This document shows positions 1 to 9,363 of a DNA stretch of 64,000 bases, piece by piece. The notes below the pieces were generated by a model that had not been told where the DNA came from, did not search any database, and worked only from the letters and a program-made list of their open reading frames with translations. The DNA is from Nitratireductor sp. XY-223 (GTDB lineage Bacteria > Pseudomonadota > Alphaproteobacteria > Rhizobiales > Rhizobiaceae), in the NCBI RefSeq assembly GCF_004959855.1, contig NZ_SPNT01000001.1, positions 1,054,001-1,118,000 on the forward strand, read 5' to 3'. Within the stretch, counting starts at the first letter, position 1; each line of letters begins with the position of its first letter. A program made the position numbers and the translations under genes.

Positions 1-183
1 GGCGCCTTTCCCGTCCACCTGATCAGGGGTCAGATCGAAAGCGGGGAGCTCGAGGCCTTCGATCCGGGCTGGCGGCCCGATACGCTGCGGTTCACCGCAT
101 CGTATCTGGGCGAGCCGAAAAGCCACCTCGCGGAGCGGGCGGCGCATATCGCGCGGGACGTCGCGACCGCCCATATGGGATGA
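1..183 (+). CDS. LysR-family transcriptional regulator, C-terminal end (cut by window edge)
   Basis: The first 60 codons are open in frame 1 and stop at TGA 181-183. The translated tail (…GQIESGELEAF… through …LGEPKSHLAERAAHIARDV) resembles the last strand and helix of the LysR substrate-binding domain; the N-terminal HTH lies outside the window. It is followed after 110 bp by the DUF1445/TRAP/oxoprolinase operon on the same strand, so it is a plausible regulator of that operon. The gap between them carries AT-rich inverted TGATC/GATCA elements (from 181) that could be its binding site. Assignment rests on a short fragment only. Confidence 0.6.
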   Translation, partial: GAFPVHLIRGQIESGELEAFDPGWRPDTLRFTASYLGEPKSHLAERAAHIARDVATAHMG

Positions 184-294
184 TCACAATTTTCGATCAA
201 AAGTGAAAGAAAATTACAATTTGACGTGATCATGCCAATTGCGAATGATCTGTGACCAACCAAAAGCCGGACGGCCGGCGTCACAGAGGCACGC

Positions 295-1122
295 ATGACA
301 TTGGCGCAAAACTACGACGAACTGCGGAACCTGCCGACGGCATCGCTGCGCGAGATCATCCGGTCCGGGCTATACAGCGGCCACACGGCCGGGCTGGCGC
401 CGGGACGCCTGCAGGCCAACATCGTTATCCTGCCCGAGGATTTTGCCGTCGACTTCCTGCGCTTTTGCCAGCGCAACGCCAAGGCCTGCCCGCTCGTCGG
501 CGTCTCCGACAGGGCGAACCCGATGATGCATACGCTGGGAGCCGAGATCGACATCCGGACCGACGTTCCGTCCTACCGGATTTACCGCGATGGCACGGCG
601 CAGGAGGAAGTCTCCGACATTCGCGAGTACTGGCGCGACGATCTCGTGGCCTTCGCGCTCGGCTGCTCGTTCACTTTCGAGCGCGCGCTGATGGCGGATG
701 GCATCCGCCTGCAGCATATCGAGAAGAACATCACGGTCCCGATGTACCGCACGTCGATACCGACCGAGCCCGCCGGGCCTTTTTCCGGAGGCGTCGTTGT
801 CTCCATGCGGCCGATCAAGAGGGACGATGTCGAGCGGGCGGCCGCCATATCGGCGCGGTATCCGTTTGCCCATGGCGGGCCGCTGCATGTCGGCCCGGCC
901 GAGGCGATCGGCATCGATGCGCTCGACCGGCCGGACTGGGGCGAGGCCTGCACGATCGGAGACGACGAGGTGCCGGTCTTCTGGGCCTGCGGGGTGACGC
1001 CGCAGAACGCCGTGCTGAACGCCCGTCCTCAGATCTGCATCACCCACAAGCCGGGCTGCATGCTGATCACCGATATCGATGAGAGCCAGGAAGTTCCGGT
1101 CTACAGGCCGGCAAATGCGTAA
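295..1122 (+). CDS. Putative hydro-lyase / D-glutamate cyclase-like protein, DUF1445 (YcsI) family
   Basis: A 275-residue protein matching the DUF1445/YcsI family in length and in conserved stretches such as PLVGVSDR near residue 65, FALGCSFTFE near 122-131, and TPQNA…ARP.ICITHKPG near 235-255. Known of the family: the mammalian member DGLUCY is a D-glutamate cyclase forming 5-oxo-D-proline, and bacterial ycsI sits beside 5-oxoprolinase genes in Bacillus. Bacterial members are often labelled only as putative hydro-lyases. The ATG at 295 follows a GAGG. It is the first gene of an operon with a TRAP transporter and a fused 5-oxoprolinase, which supports a role in D-glutamate/5-oxoproline handling. 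The exact reaction here is inferred. Confidence 0.85.
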   Translation: MTLAQNYDELRNLPTASLREIIRSGLYSGHTAGLAPGRLQANIVILPEDFAVDFLRFCQRNAKACPLVGVSDRANPMMHTLGAEIDIRTDVPSYRIYRDGTAQEEVSDIREYWRDDLVAFALGCSFTFERALMADGIRLQHIEKNITVPMYRTSIPTEPAGPFSGGVVVSMRPIKRDDVERAAAISARYPFAHGGPLHVGPAEAIGIDALDRPDWGEACTIGDDEVPVFWACGVTPQNAVLNARPQICITHKPGCMLITDIDESQEVPVYRPANA

Positions 1123-1179
1123 TCCACGAAGCAACGTGAAATGACAGGAAACCGGATGATGAAGGAAGGAGCACATCCC

Positions 1180-2229
1180 ATGAAACTCTTGAAAACACTC
1201 GCCGCCGGCGTTGGCCTTGCCGCCATGCTCGCGACGGCGACCCAGGCTGCCGACAAGCCTGTGACCGTGAAGGCCGTCGGCACCTGGGGCAGCCTTACGA
1301 ACTACCAGAAACACGAGGGCCCGTTCTGGAACGACCATATCAGCGAGGCGACCGGCGGGCAGATCGTCGGCGAGATCAGGCCGCAGACGGAACTCGGCCT
1401 GAAGGGCTTCGAGATTATGCGTCTCGTCAAGAACGGCGTCTTCGACTACGCCTTCGGCCTTCCGGGCTACGTGGCCGCGGAGAACGCCGTGTTCGAGGGC
1501 GCCGATCTTTCGTCGCTGACCCAGGATATCGAGACGCAGCGGAAAGTTGCCGAGGCCTATTTCCCGACCCTCGAGAAGGCCTTTGCCGAGATCTACAACG
1601 CCAAGCTCCTGCAGCTTTATCCGTTTCCGAGCCAGACGCTCTGGTGCAACGGTGAGGTTTCCGGCCTCGATGACCTCAACGGCAAGAAGATCCGCGTCTA
1701 TGCGACGACGCTGGGCGATTTTGTCGAAGGTGCCGGCGGCACCTCAGTGACCGTGCCGTTCGCCGAGGTCATTCCGGCGCTCGAGAAGGGCGTCGTCGAT
1801 TGCGGGATCACCGGAACCATGTCCGCCTACAAGGCCAAGTGGCACCAGGTGGCCACCCATGCCTACACGCTGCGCGTCGGCTGGGGCCTGGCGTTCGGCG
1901 CCATGAACATGGACAAGTGGAATTCGCTTTCGCCGGATCAGCAGGCGACATTGAAGAAGGAACTCGACACGCTGACCGATGCCATGTGGATGGAAACGGC
2001 GACGGAAGACGAGGTGGCGATTTCGTGCATCACAGGCGGGGCCTGTGAGATCGGCGAGCCGGGCGCCATGACGCTCGTTTCCCCGAGCGACGCCGACCTG
2101 AAGCGGCGCGACCAGATCGCCAGCGATGTCGTGCTTGCCCGCTGGGCGGAGCGTTGCGGCGAGGAATGCGCCAGGAACTGGAACGACACCGTCGGCTCCA
2201 TTCTCGGCATGAAGGCCGAAGCCAAATAA
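1180..2229 (+). CDS. TRAP transporter periplasmic solute-binding protein (DctP family)
   Basis: About 349 residues starting at the ATG at 1180, chosen over upstream ATGs because AAGGAAGGA lies 8 nt before it and the product then opens with a clean signal peptide (MKLLKTLAAGVGLAAMLA…, cleavage after …ATQAA). The mature part shows the DctP fold pattern, including TELGLKGFEIMRLV near residue 70 and the LNGKKIRVYATTLGDF segment near 165, where the ligand arginine normally sits. It binds an organic acid in the periplasm and delivers it to the membrane components encoded just downstream. DctP proteins for pyroglutamate are known in Bordetella; the operon context here suggests a similar ligand, which is inference. 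Confidence 0.93.
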   Translation: MKLLKTLAAGVGLAAMLATATQAADKPVTVKAVGTWGSLTNYQKHEGPFWNDHISEATGGQIVGEIRPQTELGLKGFEIMRLVKNGVFDYAFGLPGYVAAENAVFEGADLSSLTQDIETQRKVAEAYFPTLEKAFAEIYNAKLLQLYPFPSQTLWCNGEVSGLDDLNGKKIRVYATTLGDFVEGAGGTSVTVPFAEVIPALEKGVVDCGITGTMSAYKAKWHQVATHAYTLRVGWGLAFGAMNMDKWNSLSPDQQATLKKELDTLTDAMWMETATEDEVAISCITGGACEIGEPGAMTLVSPSDADLKRRDQIASDVVLARWAERCGEECARNWNDTVGSILGMKAEAK

Positions 2230-2244
2230 CAAACTGCCAAAGAC

Positions 2245-2270
2245 CACGGCCGGCTTTTCCGCCGGCCGTG
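2245..2270 (+). promoter_or_regulatory. Intercistronic stem-loop between TRAP binding protein and small permease
   Basis: A perfect 10-bp inverted repeat, CACGGCCGGC and GCCGGCCGTG, separated by the 6-nt loop TTTTCC. No T-run follows, so it is unlikely to be a full terminator. Hairpins in this position are common after solute-binding-protein genes, where they protect the upstream mRNA and raise binding-protein expression over the permease. That function is inferred here. Confidence 0.75.
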
Positions 2271-2287
2271 TATCCGGGGAGGAAACC

Positions 2288-2851
2288 ATGTTGGAAAAGT
2301 CGTTGCTGCTTTCTGAGCGGCTGAGCCGGGTCCTTGTGTGGACCGGCGGTGTCCTGATCATCGGCTCGGCTCTGCTCGTCACCGTGGAAGTGGCCTTACG
2401 CAAGCTCTTTAATGTCAGCATCGGCGGTGCCGACGAGCTTTCGGGCTATGCCTTCGGCGTCGCGACGACGCTCGGTTTCTCCTTCGCCCTTTTCGAACGG
2501 GCCCACATTCGTGTCGATGCGCTGTTTCCGTTTTTTCCGGGATGGCTGCGGACATTCAGCAATTTTCTAGGCCTCGTCCTGCTGGTCGGCTTCGCGGGGG
2601 TCGTGACCGCCATGGCCTGGTCGCTCGTCGCCGACACGCTCGATCACGGATCGCGGTCGATCACACCGATGCGCACGCCGCTGGCAATCCCGCAGATACC
2701 GTGGCTGTTCGGCTGGCTGTTCTTCGTGTTCTGCGGCGTGCTGATGGGGCTGGTCGCCCTGGTGCGCCTGCTGCGCGGCGATGCCGCCGGCGCCAATCTG
2801 CTCATCGGCGTAAAGTCGGTGGAAGAGCAGATCGAGGACGAGGCGGTCTGA
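2288..2851 (+). CDS. TRAP transporter small permease (DctQ family)
   Basis: A 187-residue membrane protein with four predicted hydrophobic segments (about residues 15-35, 48-68, 85-110 and 128-150), the usual size and topology of the TRAP small subunit. It carries the family's VEVALRKLF and GADELSGYAFGVATTLGFS stretches near residues 29-62. The ATG follows GGGGAGG by 6 nt. It ends one base before the large-permease start, so the two are translated together. It forms the inner-membrane TRAP complex with the DctM-type subunit. Confidence 0.93.
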   Translation: MLEKSLLLSERLSRVLVWTGGVLIIGSALLVTVEVALRKLFNVSIGGADELSGYAFGVATTLGFSFALFERAHIRVDALFPFFPGWLRTFSNFLGLVLLVGFAGVVTAMAWSLVADTLDHGSRSITPMRTPLAIPQIPWLFGWLFFVFCGVLMGLVALVRLLRGDAAGANLLIGVKSVEEQIEDEAV

Positions 2852-2852
2852 C

Positions 2853-4136
2853 ATGCTTGCCAAGACCCTTCTCATTCTGATTGCGCTGATCGCGCTCGCC
2901 GTACCGGTTGCCGCCTCGCTCGGCTGGCTCGGGCTGACGCTGCAATATCTGGAAAGCCCCATGCCGCTGCACCGGGCGCTCGGCGATATGGTGTGGCAGA
3001 CGGGCACCGACTTCCTGCTGGTCGCCATCCCGATGTTCGTGCTCCTCGGCGAAATCCTGCTGCGCGCCGGCATCACCGAGCGCATGTACGAGGGCATCGT
3101 GCGCTGGGTCGGCTGGCTGCCGGGCGGCCTGATGCATTCGAATATCGGATCGAGCGCCCTGTTCGCGGCAACGTCCGGCTCGTCCGTTGCGACTGCCGCG
3201 ACCATCGGCACCGTTGCCGTCCCGCAGATCGAAAAGCGCGGCTACAACGAGCCGCTGTTTCTGGGAACGATCGCCGCCGGCGGCACGCTCGGCATCCTGA
3301 TCCCGCCGTCGATCAATCTCATCCTTTACGGGCTGCTGACCGACACGTCGGTGCCGGAGCTTTACTTGGCCGGCTTCATTCCAGGCTTCCTGCTGGCAAG
3401 CCTGTTCATGGGCACGGTCGTGTTCCTGTGCCTCGTCCGGCGCGGCTGGGGCGGTGAGGCGATCCGCACGGACTGGGGCGCGCGCTTGGCGGCGCTGCCG
3501 GCGCTTATTCCGCCGATCGGCATCTTTCTCGTCGTCGTCGGCTCGATCTATGCGGGTCTCGCCACGCCGACCGAGGCCGCTTCGCTGGGCGTCGTTGCGG
3601 CGATGATCCTCGCGGCACTCAACGGCAAGCTCACCTTGACCATGCTGCGCCACGCGGTCGAAGGCACCATGCGAACGACCTCGATGATCATGCTCATCAT
3701 CCTGGCGGCAGTGTTCCTGAATTTCGTGCTGTCTGTCATCGGCCTGACGACGGCACTCACCGACTTCGTCTCCGGCCTCGGGCTGACGCCCTTCCAGACG
3801 ATGTTGCTGATCATCGCCGTGCTCGTGGTCCTCGGCTGTTTCATGGAGACATTGTCGATGCTGCTGACGACGGCGCCGATCATCACGCCGATCGTCATTG
3901 CGCTCGGCTACGACGCCGTGTGGTTCGGCATCTTGCTGATGGTGCTTTTGGAGACGGCGCTGATCACGCCGCCGATCGGTATCAACCTCTACGTCGTTCA
4001 GGGCATTCGCGGCCGCGGCGAGATCGTCGACGTCATGAAGGGTGCGGCGCCCTTTGTCATTACCATGTTCGCGATGATCGCGCTGCTGCTTGCCTTTCCG
4101 CAACTGGCACTCTGGCTTCCGTCGCTGGTCTACTGA
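2853..4136 (+). CDS. TRAP transporter large permease (DctM family)
   Basis: A 427-residue polytopic membrane protein with about 12 hydrophobic segments and the hallmarks of DctM: FLLVAIPMFVLLGEIL near 50-65, SGSSVATAATIGTVAVPQ near 108-125, and TLGILIPPSINLILYG near 145-160. It performs Na+-coupled uptake of the substrate delivered by the DctP protein. The start is separated by one base from the dctQ stop. It lies between the small permease and the oxoprolinase gene in a same-strand operon. Confidence 0.95.
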   Translation: MLAKTLLILIALIALAVPVAASLGWLGLTLQYLESPMPLHRALGDMVWQTGTDFLLVAIPMFVLLGEILLRAGITERMYEGIVRWVGWLPGGLMHSNIGSSALFAATSGSSVATAATIGTVAVPQIEKRGYNEPLFLGTIAAGGTLGILIPPSINLILYGLLTDTSVPELYLAGFIPGFLLASLFMGTVVFLCLVRRGWGGEAIRTDWGARLAALPALIPPIGIFLVVVGSIYAGLATPTEAASLGVVAAMILAALNGKLTLTMLRHAVEGTMRTTSMIMLIILAAVFLNFVLSVIGLTTALTDFVSGLGLTPFQTMLLIIAVLVVLGCFMETLSMLLTTAPIITPIVIALGYDAVWFGILLMVLLETALITPPIGINLYVVQGIRGRGEIVDVMKGAAPFVITMFAMIALLLAFPQLALWLPSLVY

Positions 4137-4224
4137 TACCGGCGGCGCGCCGACAGGCTTGATCGAGAACGAAAAATTGCAGACGGTGGACGTTACGGTC
4201 CGCCGAAGAATGGAGATATGCCAT

Positions 4225-7200
4225 ATGTGGCAGTTCTGGATAGACCGCGGTGGGACATTCACCGATATCGTGGCGCGCAAGCCCGACGGATCGCTCGTCA
4301 CCCACAAGCTGCTTTCGGAGAATCCCGAACAGTACAAGGATGCCGCCGTCCAGGGCGTGCGCGAGCTGATCGGCGCAACGGGTGGCGCGCCGCTTCCGCT
4401 GTCGACCATCTCGGCCGTCAAGATGGGCACCACGGTTGCCACCAACGCACTGCTTGAGCGCAAGGGCGATCCGACTCTGCTGCTGATCACCGAGGGGCTC
4501 GGCGACCTTTTGCGCATCGGATACCAGAACCGTCCGCGCCTGTTCGATCTCAAGATCGAGTTGCCGGAACTCCTTTATTGCGACGTCGGCGAGGTGCGCG
4601 AACGCCTCGATGCCGAGGGCAACGTGGTGACGCCGCTTGATCTCGAGACCGCGCGCATCGCGCTCGAGCGCGCCTACGGCAACGGCGTGCGCGGTGTCGC
4701 CATCGCCTTCATGCACGGATACCTCAACCCGCGGCACGAGCAGGCGGTCGCCGCTCTGGCGCGCGAGATGGGCTTCACGCAGGTTTCCACCAGCCATGAC
4801 ACCAGCAAGCTGATCAAGCTGGTCTCGCGCGGCGATACGACGGTGGTCGACGCCTACCTCACGCCGATCCTGCGCCGCTATGTCGACCAGGTTGCCGATG
4901 CGCTCGATGTCGAGGGCGGGGCCTGCGAACGGCTGATGTTCATGCAGTCCAGCGGCGGCCTGACCGACGCGCGGCTTTTCCAGGGCAAGGACGCGATCCT
5001 GTCCGGGCCTGCCGGCGGCGTCGTCGGCATGGTCAAGACCGCGGGGCTTGCCGGGTTCGACAAGCTGATCGGGTTCGACATGGGCGGCACGTCCACCGAT
5101 GTGTGCCACTATGCCGGCGAGTACGAGCGCAGCTTCGAGACCGAGGTCGCCGGCGTGCGCATGCGCGCACCGATGATGAACATTCATACCGTTGCCGCCG
5201 GCGGTGGTTCGATCCTGAGCTTTCGCGACGGCCGCTACCAGGTCGGCCCGGAAAGCGCCGGCGCCAATCCCGGGCCGGCCTGCTACCGCAGGGGCGGGCC
5301 GCTGACCGTCACCGACTGCAACGTCATGCTCGGCAAACTCAACCCGGACCATTTTCCGCACGTCTTCGGGCCGCACGCTGACCAGCCGCTGGACAGTGAA
5401 ATCGTGCGAAAGAAATTCGCCGAAATGGCACAGGACATTGCCGACCGGACCGGGCTGGAGCCGTTGTCCGCCGAGGAGACGGCGGAGGGCTTCCTGCGGG
5501 TGGCGGTCGAAAACATGGCGAACGCCATCAAGAAGATCTCGGTGCAGCGCGGCTATAACGTCACCGCATACACGCTCAACTGCTTCGGCGGCGCGGGCGG
5601 ACAGCATGCCTGCCTCGTCGCCGATGCGCTCGGCATGACATCGGTCTTCATCCACCCCTTCGCCGGGGTCCTTTCAGCCTACGGCATGGGCCTTGCGGAA
5701 ATCCGGGCGATGCGCGAGGTGCAGTTCGACGGCGAAGTGGGTGACGCGGGGCGTGCCCGCAAGGTGCTCGACCGGATCGAGCGTGAGGTCCGCGCGGAGG
5801 TGGCGGAACAGGGAGTTGGGGAAGGCAATATCCGCACCGAGTTGCGCGCGCACCTGCGCTATGCCGGTTCCCACCAGACACTGGAGGTGATGTTCGGTAC
5901 GCCGGCGGAAATGCAGGACCGCTTCGATGCCGCGCACGAGGCACGCTACGGTTTCGCCTCGCCGAGCCGGGAGCTTATTGTCGACATGCTCGCCGCCGAA
6001 GCCATCGGGATGGCGGAGGCCGCGTCCGATGCGCTGGCGGCCGGCCGGCTGGAAGATGCAATGCCGCGCGCGACGGTGCGCATGCGCAGCGACGGGGAAT
6101 GGACCGATGCGCCGCTTTACGAGCGCGACGACCTTTGCGTCGGTCAGATCGTCGAGGGTCCTGCCATCATCGCTGAGCGGACGGGCACCAACGTGGTGGA
6201 AAAAGGCTGGCAGGCCCGCATCGACAATTTCGGGAACCTGGTTTTGACGCGCGTGGTCGAAAAGGTCCGCCAGGCCGCACTCGGCACCGGGGCCGACCCG
6301 ATCATGCTGGAGGTTTTCAACAATCTCTTCATGTCGATCGCCGAGCAGATGGGCGCGACGCTGGCCAACACGGCCTATTCGGTCAACATCAAGGAACGTC
6401 TCGATTTTTCCTGCGCGCTGTTCGACGGCTCCGGCGGCCTGGTGGCCAACGCACCGCATGTTCCGGTGCATCTCGGTTCCATGAGCCAGAGCGTGCGCAC
6501 GGTTCTGGAGATGAACCGCGGCAAGATCCGCCCCGGCGACAGCTACATGCTGAACGACCCGTTCGAGGGCGGCACGCATCTGCCGGACGTCACGGTGATA
6601 ACGCCCGTCTTCGACGACGCGGGCAGGGAAATCCTGTTCTTCGTCGGATCGCGCGGCCATCATGCCGATATCGGCGGGCGCACGCCGGGATCGGCGCCGC
6701 CGGACAGCCGGCATATCGATGAGGAAGGCGTCCTGATCAGTAACTTCAAGCTGGTCGAGGCCGGCCGGCTGCGCGGCGACGAGACCCGGGCACTGCTCGG
6801 ATCGGGCCGTTATCCCTGCCGCAACATCGACCAGAACATGGCCGACCTGGAGGCGCAGATCGCCGCCAACGAAACTGGCGTGCGCGAGGTGCGGCGGATG
6901 ATCGGAACCTACGGGCAGGATGCGGTGATCGCCTATATGGGGCATGTCCAGGACAATGCGGAGGAATCGGTCCGGCGGGTCATCACGCGCCTGGAGAACG
7001 GCCGCTTCACCTATCCGCTGGACAGCGGCGCGAAGATCAGCGTCGCGATCACGGTGGACCCGGACGCCCGCGAGGCGATGATCGATTTTACCGGCACATC
7101 CCGTCAGGACGAGGATAACTACAACGCGCCCGCTTCGATTTGCGCCGCCGTGGTCCTTTACGTCTTCCGCACCCTGGTCGGCGCCGACATTCCGATGAAC

Positions 7201-7821
7201 GAAGGTTGCCTGAAGCCGCTGAGGATCATCGCCCCGTCCGGAACGATGATCAATCCCGACTATCCCGCAGCGGTTATCGCCGGTAACACCGAGGTCAGCC
7301 AGTCGATCGCCGACTGCCTTTACGGTGCACTCGGCGTCATCGCCGGCTCGCAGGGCACGATGAACAATTTCGTGTGGGGCAACGACCAACTGCAGAACTA
7401 CGAGACAATCTGCGGCGGAACCGGGGCAGGGCCGGATTTCACCGGCACCAGCGCTGTTCACTCGCACATGACGAATACGCGGATGACCGATCCGGAGGTC
7501 CTGGAAAAGCGGTTCCCGGTGCGTGTCGATGAATTCGCGATCCGCCGGGGATCCGGCGGCAGTGGTGCCCATTCGGGCGGCGACGGCATCGTCCGCAGGA
7601 TGCGGTTCCTCGAGGCTATGACGGTGACGACGCTGACCTCGCACCGCGAAACGCATCCGTTCGGCATGCACGGCGGCGAGGACGGCGCCTGCGGCGAGAA
7701 CAGCGTGCTGCGGGGCGACGGACGGGAGCAGACGCTGGCGGGCAACGATCACACCGATGTGCTGCCCGGCGATGTGTTCTGCATGAAGACGCCGGGCGGC
7801 GGCGGCTGGGGTGTCGGCTGA
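4225..7821 (+). CDS. Fused hydantoinase/5-oxoprolinase (HyuA-HyuB type, ATP-dependent)
   Basis: About 1198 residues when started at the ATG at 4225, which has GGAG 8 nt upstream; an ATG at 4210 is the alternative. The N-terminal hydantoinase-A domain opens with DRGGTFTD (residues 7-14), the phosphate-binding motif of this acetate-kinase-like fold, and contains [10 protein letters not shown] near 285. The hydantoinase-B domain starts near residue 689 ([12 protein letters not shown]) and ends with the glycine-rich TPGGGGWG tail. The single-chain arrangement and length match the eukaryote-type 5-oxoprolinase OplAH. Together with the DUF1445 gene it suggests hydrolysis of 5-oxoproline to glutamate, but hydantoin or N-methylhydantoin substrates remain possible. 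Confidence 0.9.
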   Translation: MWQFWIDRGGTFTDIVARKPDGSLVTHKLLSENPEQYKDAAVQGVRELIGATGGAPLPLSTISAVKMGTTVATNALLERKGDPTLLLITEGLGDLLRIGYQNRPRLFDLKIELPELLYCDVGEVRERLDAEGNVVTPLDLETARIALERAYGNGVRGVAIAFMHGYLNPRHEQAVAALAREMGFTQVSTSHDTSKLIKLVSRGDTTVVDAYLTPILRRYVDQVADALDVEGGACERLMFMQSSGGLTDARLFQGKDAILSGPAGGVVGMVKTAGLAGFDKLIGFDMGGTSTDVCHYAGEYERSFETEVAGVRMRAPMMNIHTVAAGGGSILSFRDGRYQVGPESAGANPGPACYRRGGPLTVTDCNVMLGKLNPDHFPHVFGPHADQPLDSEIVRKKFAEMAQDIADRTGLEPLSAEETAEGFLRVAVENMANAIKKISVQRGYNVTAYTLNCFGGAGGQHACLVADALGMTSVFIHPFAGVLSAYGMGLAEIRAMREVQFDGEVGDAGRARKVLDRIEREVRAEVAEQGVGEGNIRTELRAHLRYAGSHQTLEVMFGTPAEMQDRFDAAHEARYGFASPSRELIVDMLAAEAIGMAEAASDALAAGRLEDAMPRATVRMRSDGEWTDAPLYERDDLCVGQIVEGPAIIAERTGTNVVEKGWQARIDNFGNLVLTRVVEKVRQAALGTGADPIMLEVFNNLFMSIAEQMGATLANTAYSVNIKERLDFSCALFDGSGGLVANAPHVPVHLGSMSQSVRTVLEMNRGKIRPGDSYMLNDPFEGGTHLPDVTVITPVFDDAGREILFFVGSRGHHADIGGRTPGSAPPDSRHIDEEGVLISNFKLVEAGRLRGDETRALLGSGRYPCRNIDQNMADLEAQIAANETGVREVRRMIGTYGQDAVIAYMGHVQDNAEESVRRVITRLENGRFTYPLDSGAKISVAITVDPDAREAMIDFTGTSRQDEDNYNAPASICAAVVLYVFRTLVGADIPMNEGCLKPLRIIAPSGTMINPDYPAAVIAGNTEVSQSIADCLYGALGVIAGSQGTMNNFVWGNDQLQNYETICGGTGAGPDFTGTSAVHSHMTNTRMTDPEVLEKRFPVRVDEFAIRRGSGGSGAHSGGDGIVRRMRFLEAMTVTTLTSHRETHPFGMHGGEDGACGENSVLRGDGREQTLAGNDHTDVLPGDVFCMKTPGGGGWGVG

Positions 7822-7890
7822 CCGCGATGGGTTCGAAATGCGGCGGTTTACGTTTCATTGTGGATGATGAAAGGGCGGAAACAATGCGTC

Positions 7891-7919
7891 TTGACAACCC
7901 GGGGTTGCGCACTCATAAA
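7891..7919 (+). promoter_or_regulatory. Candidate sigma-70 promoter in the 400-bp gap before the GNAT-like gene
   Basis: TTGACA at 7891-7896 is followed after exactly 17 bp by CATAAA at 7914-7919. Transcription from about 7926 would leave a leader of roughly 300 nt before the ATG at 8232. No convincing gene lies in 7822-8231; a 40-codon frame from 7829 lacks a ribosome-binding site. The leader also contains a perfect palindrome ATTATGCATAAT (8132-8143) and a dyad CCTGAAATTGTACAGG (8170-8185). Confidence 0.4.
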
Positions 7920-8231
7920 CAGTACACCACGTTATTTCCGTCTCGTGGTTGAAAGGCCGGGCGCGACCCGACGCCCCAATGCCGGTTTTAAACCCGCCGG
8001 CCGACTCGGTCCGCCCGGCCGCACATTAAGAAAGATCGCACCGGAGGCGCCCAAATCGCCGCCAAATCGCCGATTTGTGGACTTCCCGGTTTCCGGAATA
8101 TCTCAAATGCAAACGCTTCCGGTTTCTATGCATTATGCATAATTAACGTTAAGCCCATTCTTTAACTCCCCTGAAATTGTACAGGTTTTACCAGACGGCT
8201 ATACTTCAGCGAACGTGTTTGGGTGACCTTT

Positions 8232-8963
8232 ATGCAAGAATATTTGGAACCGATAAATCGGGTGGCGGGGCATTACCGCTCGAAGATCGAAGAGCTTGGT
8301 CTGGAGTTGCGTCATTCCACCGACTTCGAACTCTTTATGGACGAGACCGAACGCATGGGCTTTGAGCCGACGCCGCATTTTGCGCCGCGCTTCAACGCGT
8401 TTTTCCGCGACGAGGCCTTTTGGGTCGGCATCTACGACCAGGCCAAGTGCGTTGCCACGGTGGCCTGCAAGCGCCAGCCGCTCGGTTCGGAAACGCTTGC
8501 CAGCTACGCCAAGCGATCGTGGACGCGCTACTACACGCCCGATTCGAAAAACCCGGTCGTCTTCCAGAAGGACCAGAAGCCTTTCCTGGAGCGTATGCGC
8601 GGCACGCTGTGTTATTGCGGCGAATACCGGGTGCTTCCGAAGTTCCAGAAACAGGGAATCGGACAATTGCTCGCGGCCTACATCAAGCCGGCTGCCTGGA
8701 GCTACTGGCCCGAAACGGATCTCTTCTACATTTTCATGGAAAACAAGGATGTTCGCAGCGGCCTGATGGCGGCGATCGAACTGTCTACGCAGATAAAGAA
8801 TGCGCTGCAATGGGTGCAGCACCCGAGCCAAGCAAAACATGATTATTGGCTCGGTGCGATAAACCGAAGCGAATTTCTGGGCTGGCTGAAGGACGAACTG
8901 CGCAGTCCAGCTGTTCAAGCTCCGAGTATGTCGCCAGAAATGGAAAACCTTTTGGTGTCCTGA
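8232..8963 (+). CDS. GNAT-like acetyltransferase, uncharacterised
   Basis: A 243-residue protein from the ATG at 8232 (a GTG at 8223 would add three residues). The centre reads like a GNAT acetyl-CoA loop: GEYRVLPKFQKQGIGQLLAAY at about residues 133-153 has the Q/R-x-x-G-x-G/A signature with a helix after it. The N-terminal third (…DFELFMDETERMGFEPTP…) is unrecognised. LuxI-type autoinducer synthases share the GNAT fold, but their conserved residues are not seen here. The last 179 bp overlap the oppositely oriented gene at 8785-9363. Codon use looks like that of its neighbours. Substrate unknown. Confidence 0.7.
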   Translation: MQEYLEPINRVAGHYRSKIEELGLELRHSTDFELFMDETERMGFEPTPHFAPRFNAFFRDEAFWVGIYDQAKCVATVACKRQPLGSETLASYAKRSWTRYYTPDSKNPVVFQKDQKPFLERMRGTLCYCGEYRVLPKFQKQGIGQLLAAYIKPAAWSYWPETDLFYIFMENKDVRSGLMAAIELSTQIKNALQWVQHPSQAKHDYWLGAINRSEFLGWLKDELRSPAVQAPSMSPEMENLLVS

Positions 8964-9363
8964 TCATTAGGACCAGCCGCCGGTATTCCAGCTGAAAGCG
9001 CTTGCCGTCCCGGAACGTTTCATAGGTGACGTGCTCGAGGACCGGCTCGCCTTCACAGGCTTTCAAGTAGGCGGCGGCGACCGCGTCGCTGCCGCCGCCG
9101 GCATTCAAGTCATTGCGCCATCCTGTTCCCATCACCCGTCCGGCCAGCGAACGCTTTCCGACATGGGTGATCTCCGGAATCGCCGTTTTCATGGGCATGC
9201 CGAACAGAACAAGTTCGTCGGCCATGCCGAACAGGCTCGCGTGCAGGCGTTCATCAGCGCTGCCGCCGCTGCGATCCCAGGTCTGGAACAGTTCGAGCTG
9301 CGTCTTCGAAACGTCTGGCGTGTCGAAGACGCAGTCGTCGAGGAGCTTAGTGTGGACGGCCAT
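8785..9363 (-). CDS. PAS_5-like sensory/unknown protein
   Basis: About 192 residues from the ATG at 9363, which has GAAGAGG/AGGG just upstream and overlaps the end of the preceding 94-residue gene. The core (FQTWDRSGG…MADELVLFG…IPEITHVG.RSLAGRVMGTGW…, then VAAAYLKACEGEPVLEHV) resembles the PAS_5-type domain common in alphaproteobacterial one-domain proteins, but without a clear cofactor site. Its C-terminal ~50 residues after YSELEQL run antisense to the GNAT-like gene and look like low-conservation tail sequence. It forms a leftward pair with the 94-residue gene. Family call is tentative. Confidence 0.55.
   Translation of the reverse strand: MAVHTKLLDDCVFDTPDVSKTQLELFQTWDRSGGSADERLHASLFGMADELVLFGMPMKTAIPEITHVGKRSLAGRVMGTGWRNDLNAGGGSDAVAAAYLKACEGEPVLEHVTYETFRDGKRFQLEYRRLVLMIRTPKGFPFLATYSELEQLDCAVRPSASPEIRFGLSHRANNHVLLGSGAAPIAAHSLSA

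Noticed and set aside
2802-4553. 583-residue minus-strand frame opposite the TRAP permease
   Set aside because: Covers dctM and the start of the oxoprolinase on the antisense strand; low-complexity Arg/Asp/Gln sequence typical of shadows.
4060-7752. Long minus-strand frames opposite the oxoprolinase gene
   Set aside because: GC-rich antisense shadows: no domains, Arg/His/Asp-rich composition, and fully covered by a gene of recognised family on the other strand.
8232-8963. LuxI-type autoinducer synthase
   Set aside because: Only the general GNAT loop is present; the conserved Arg, Trp, Asp and Glu residues of LuxI proteins were not found.
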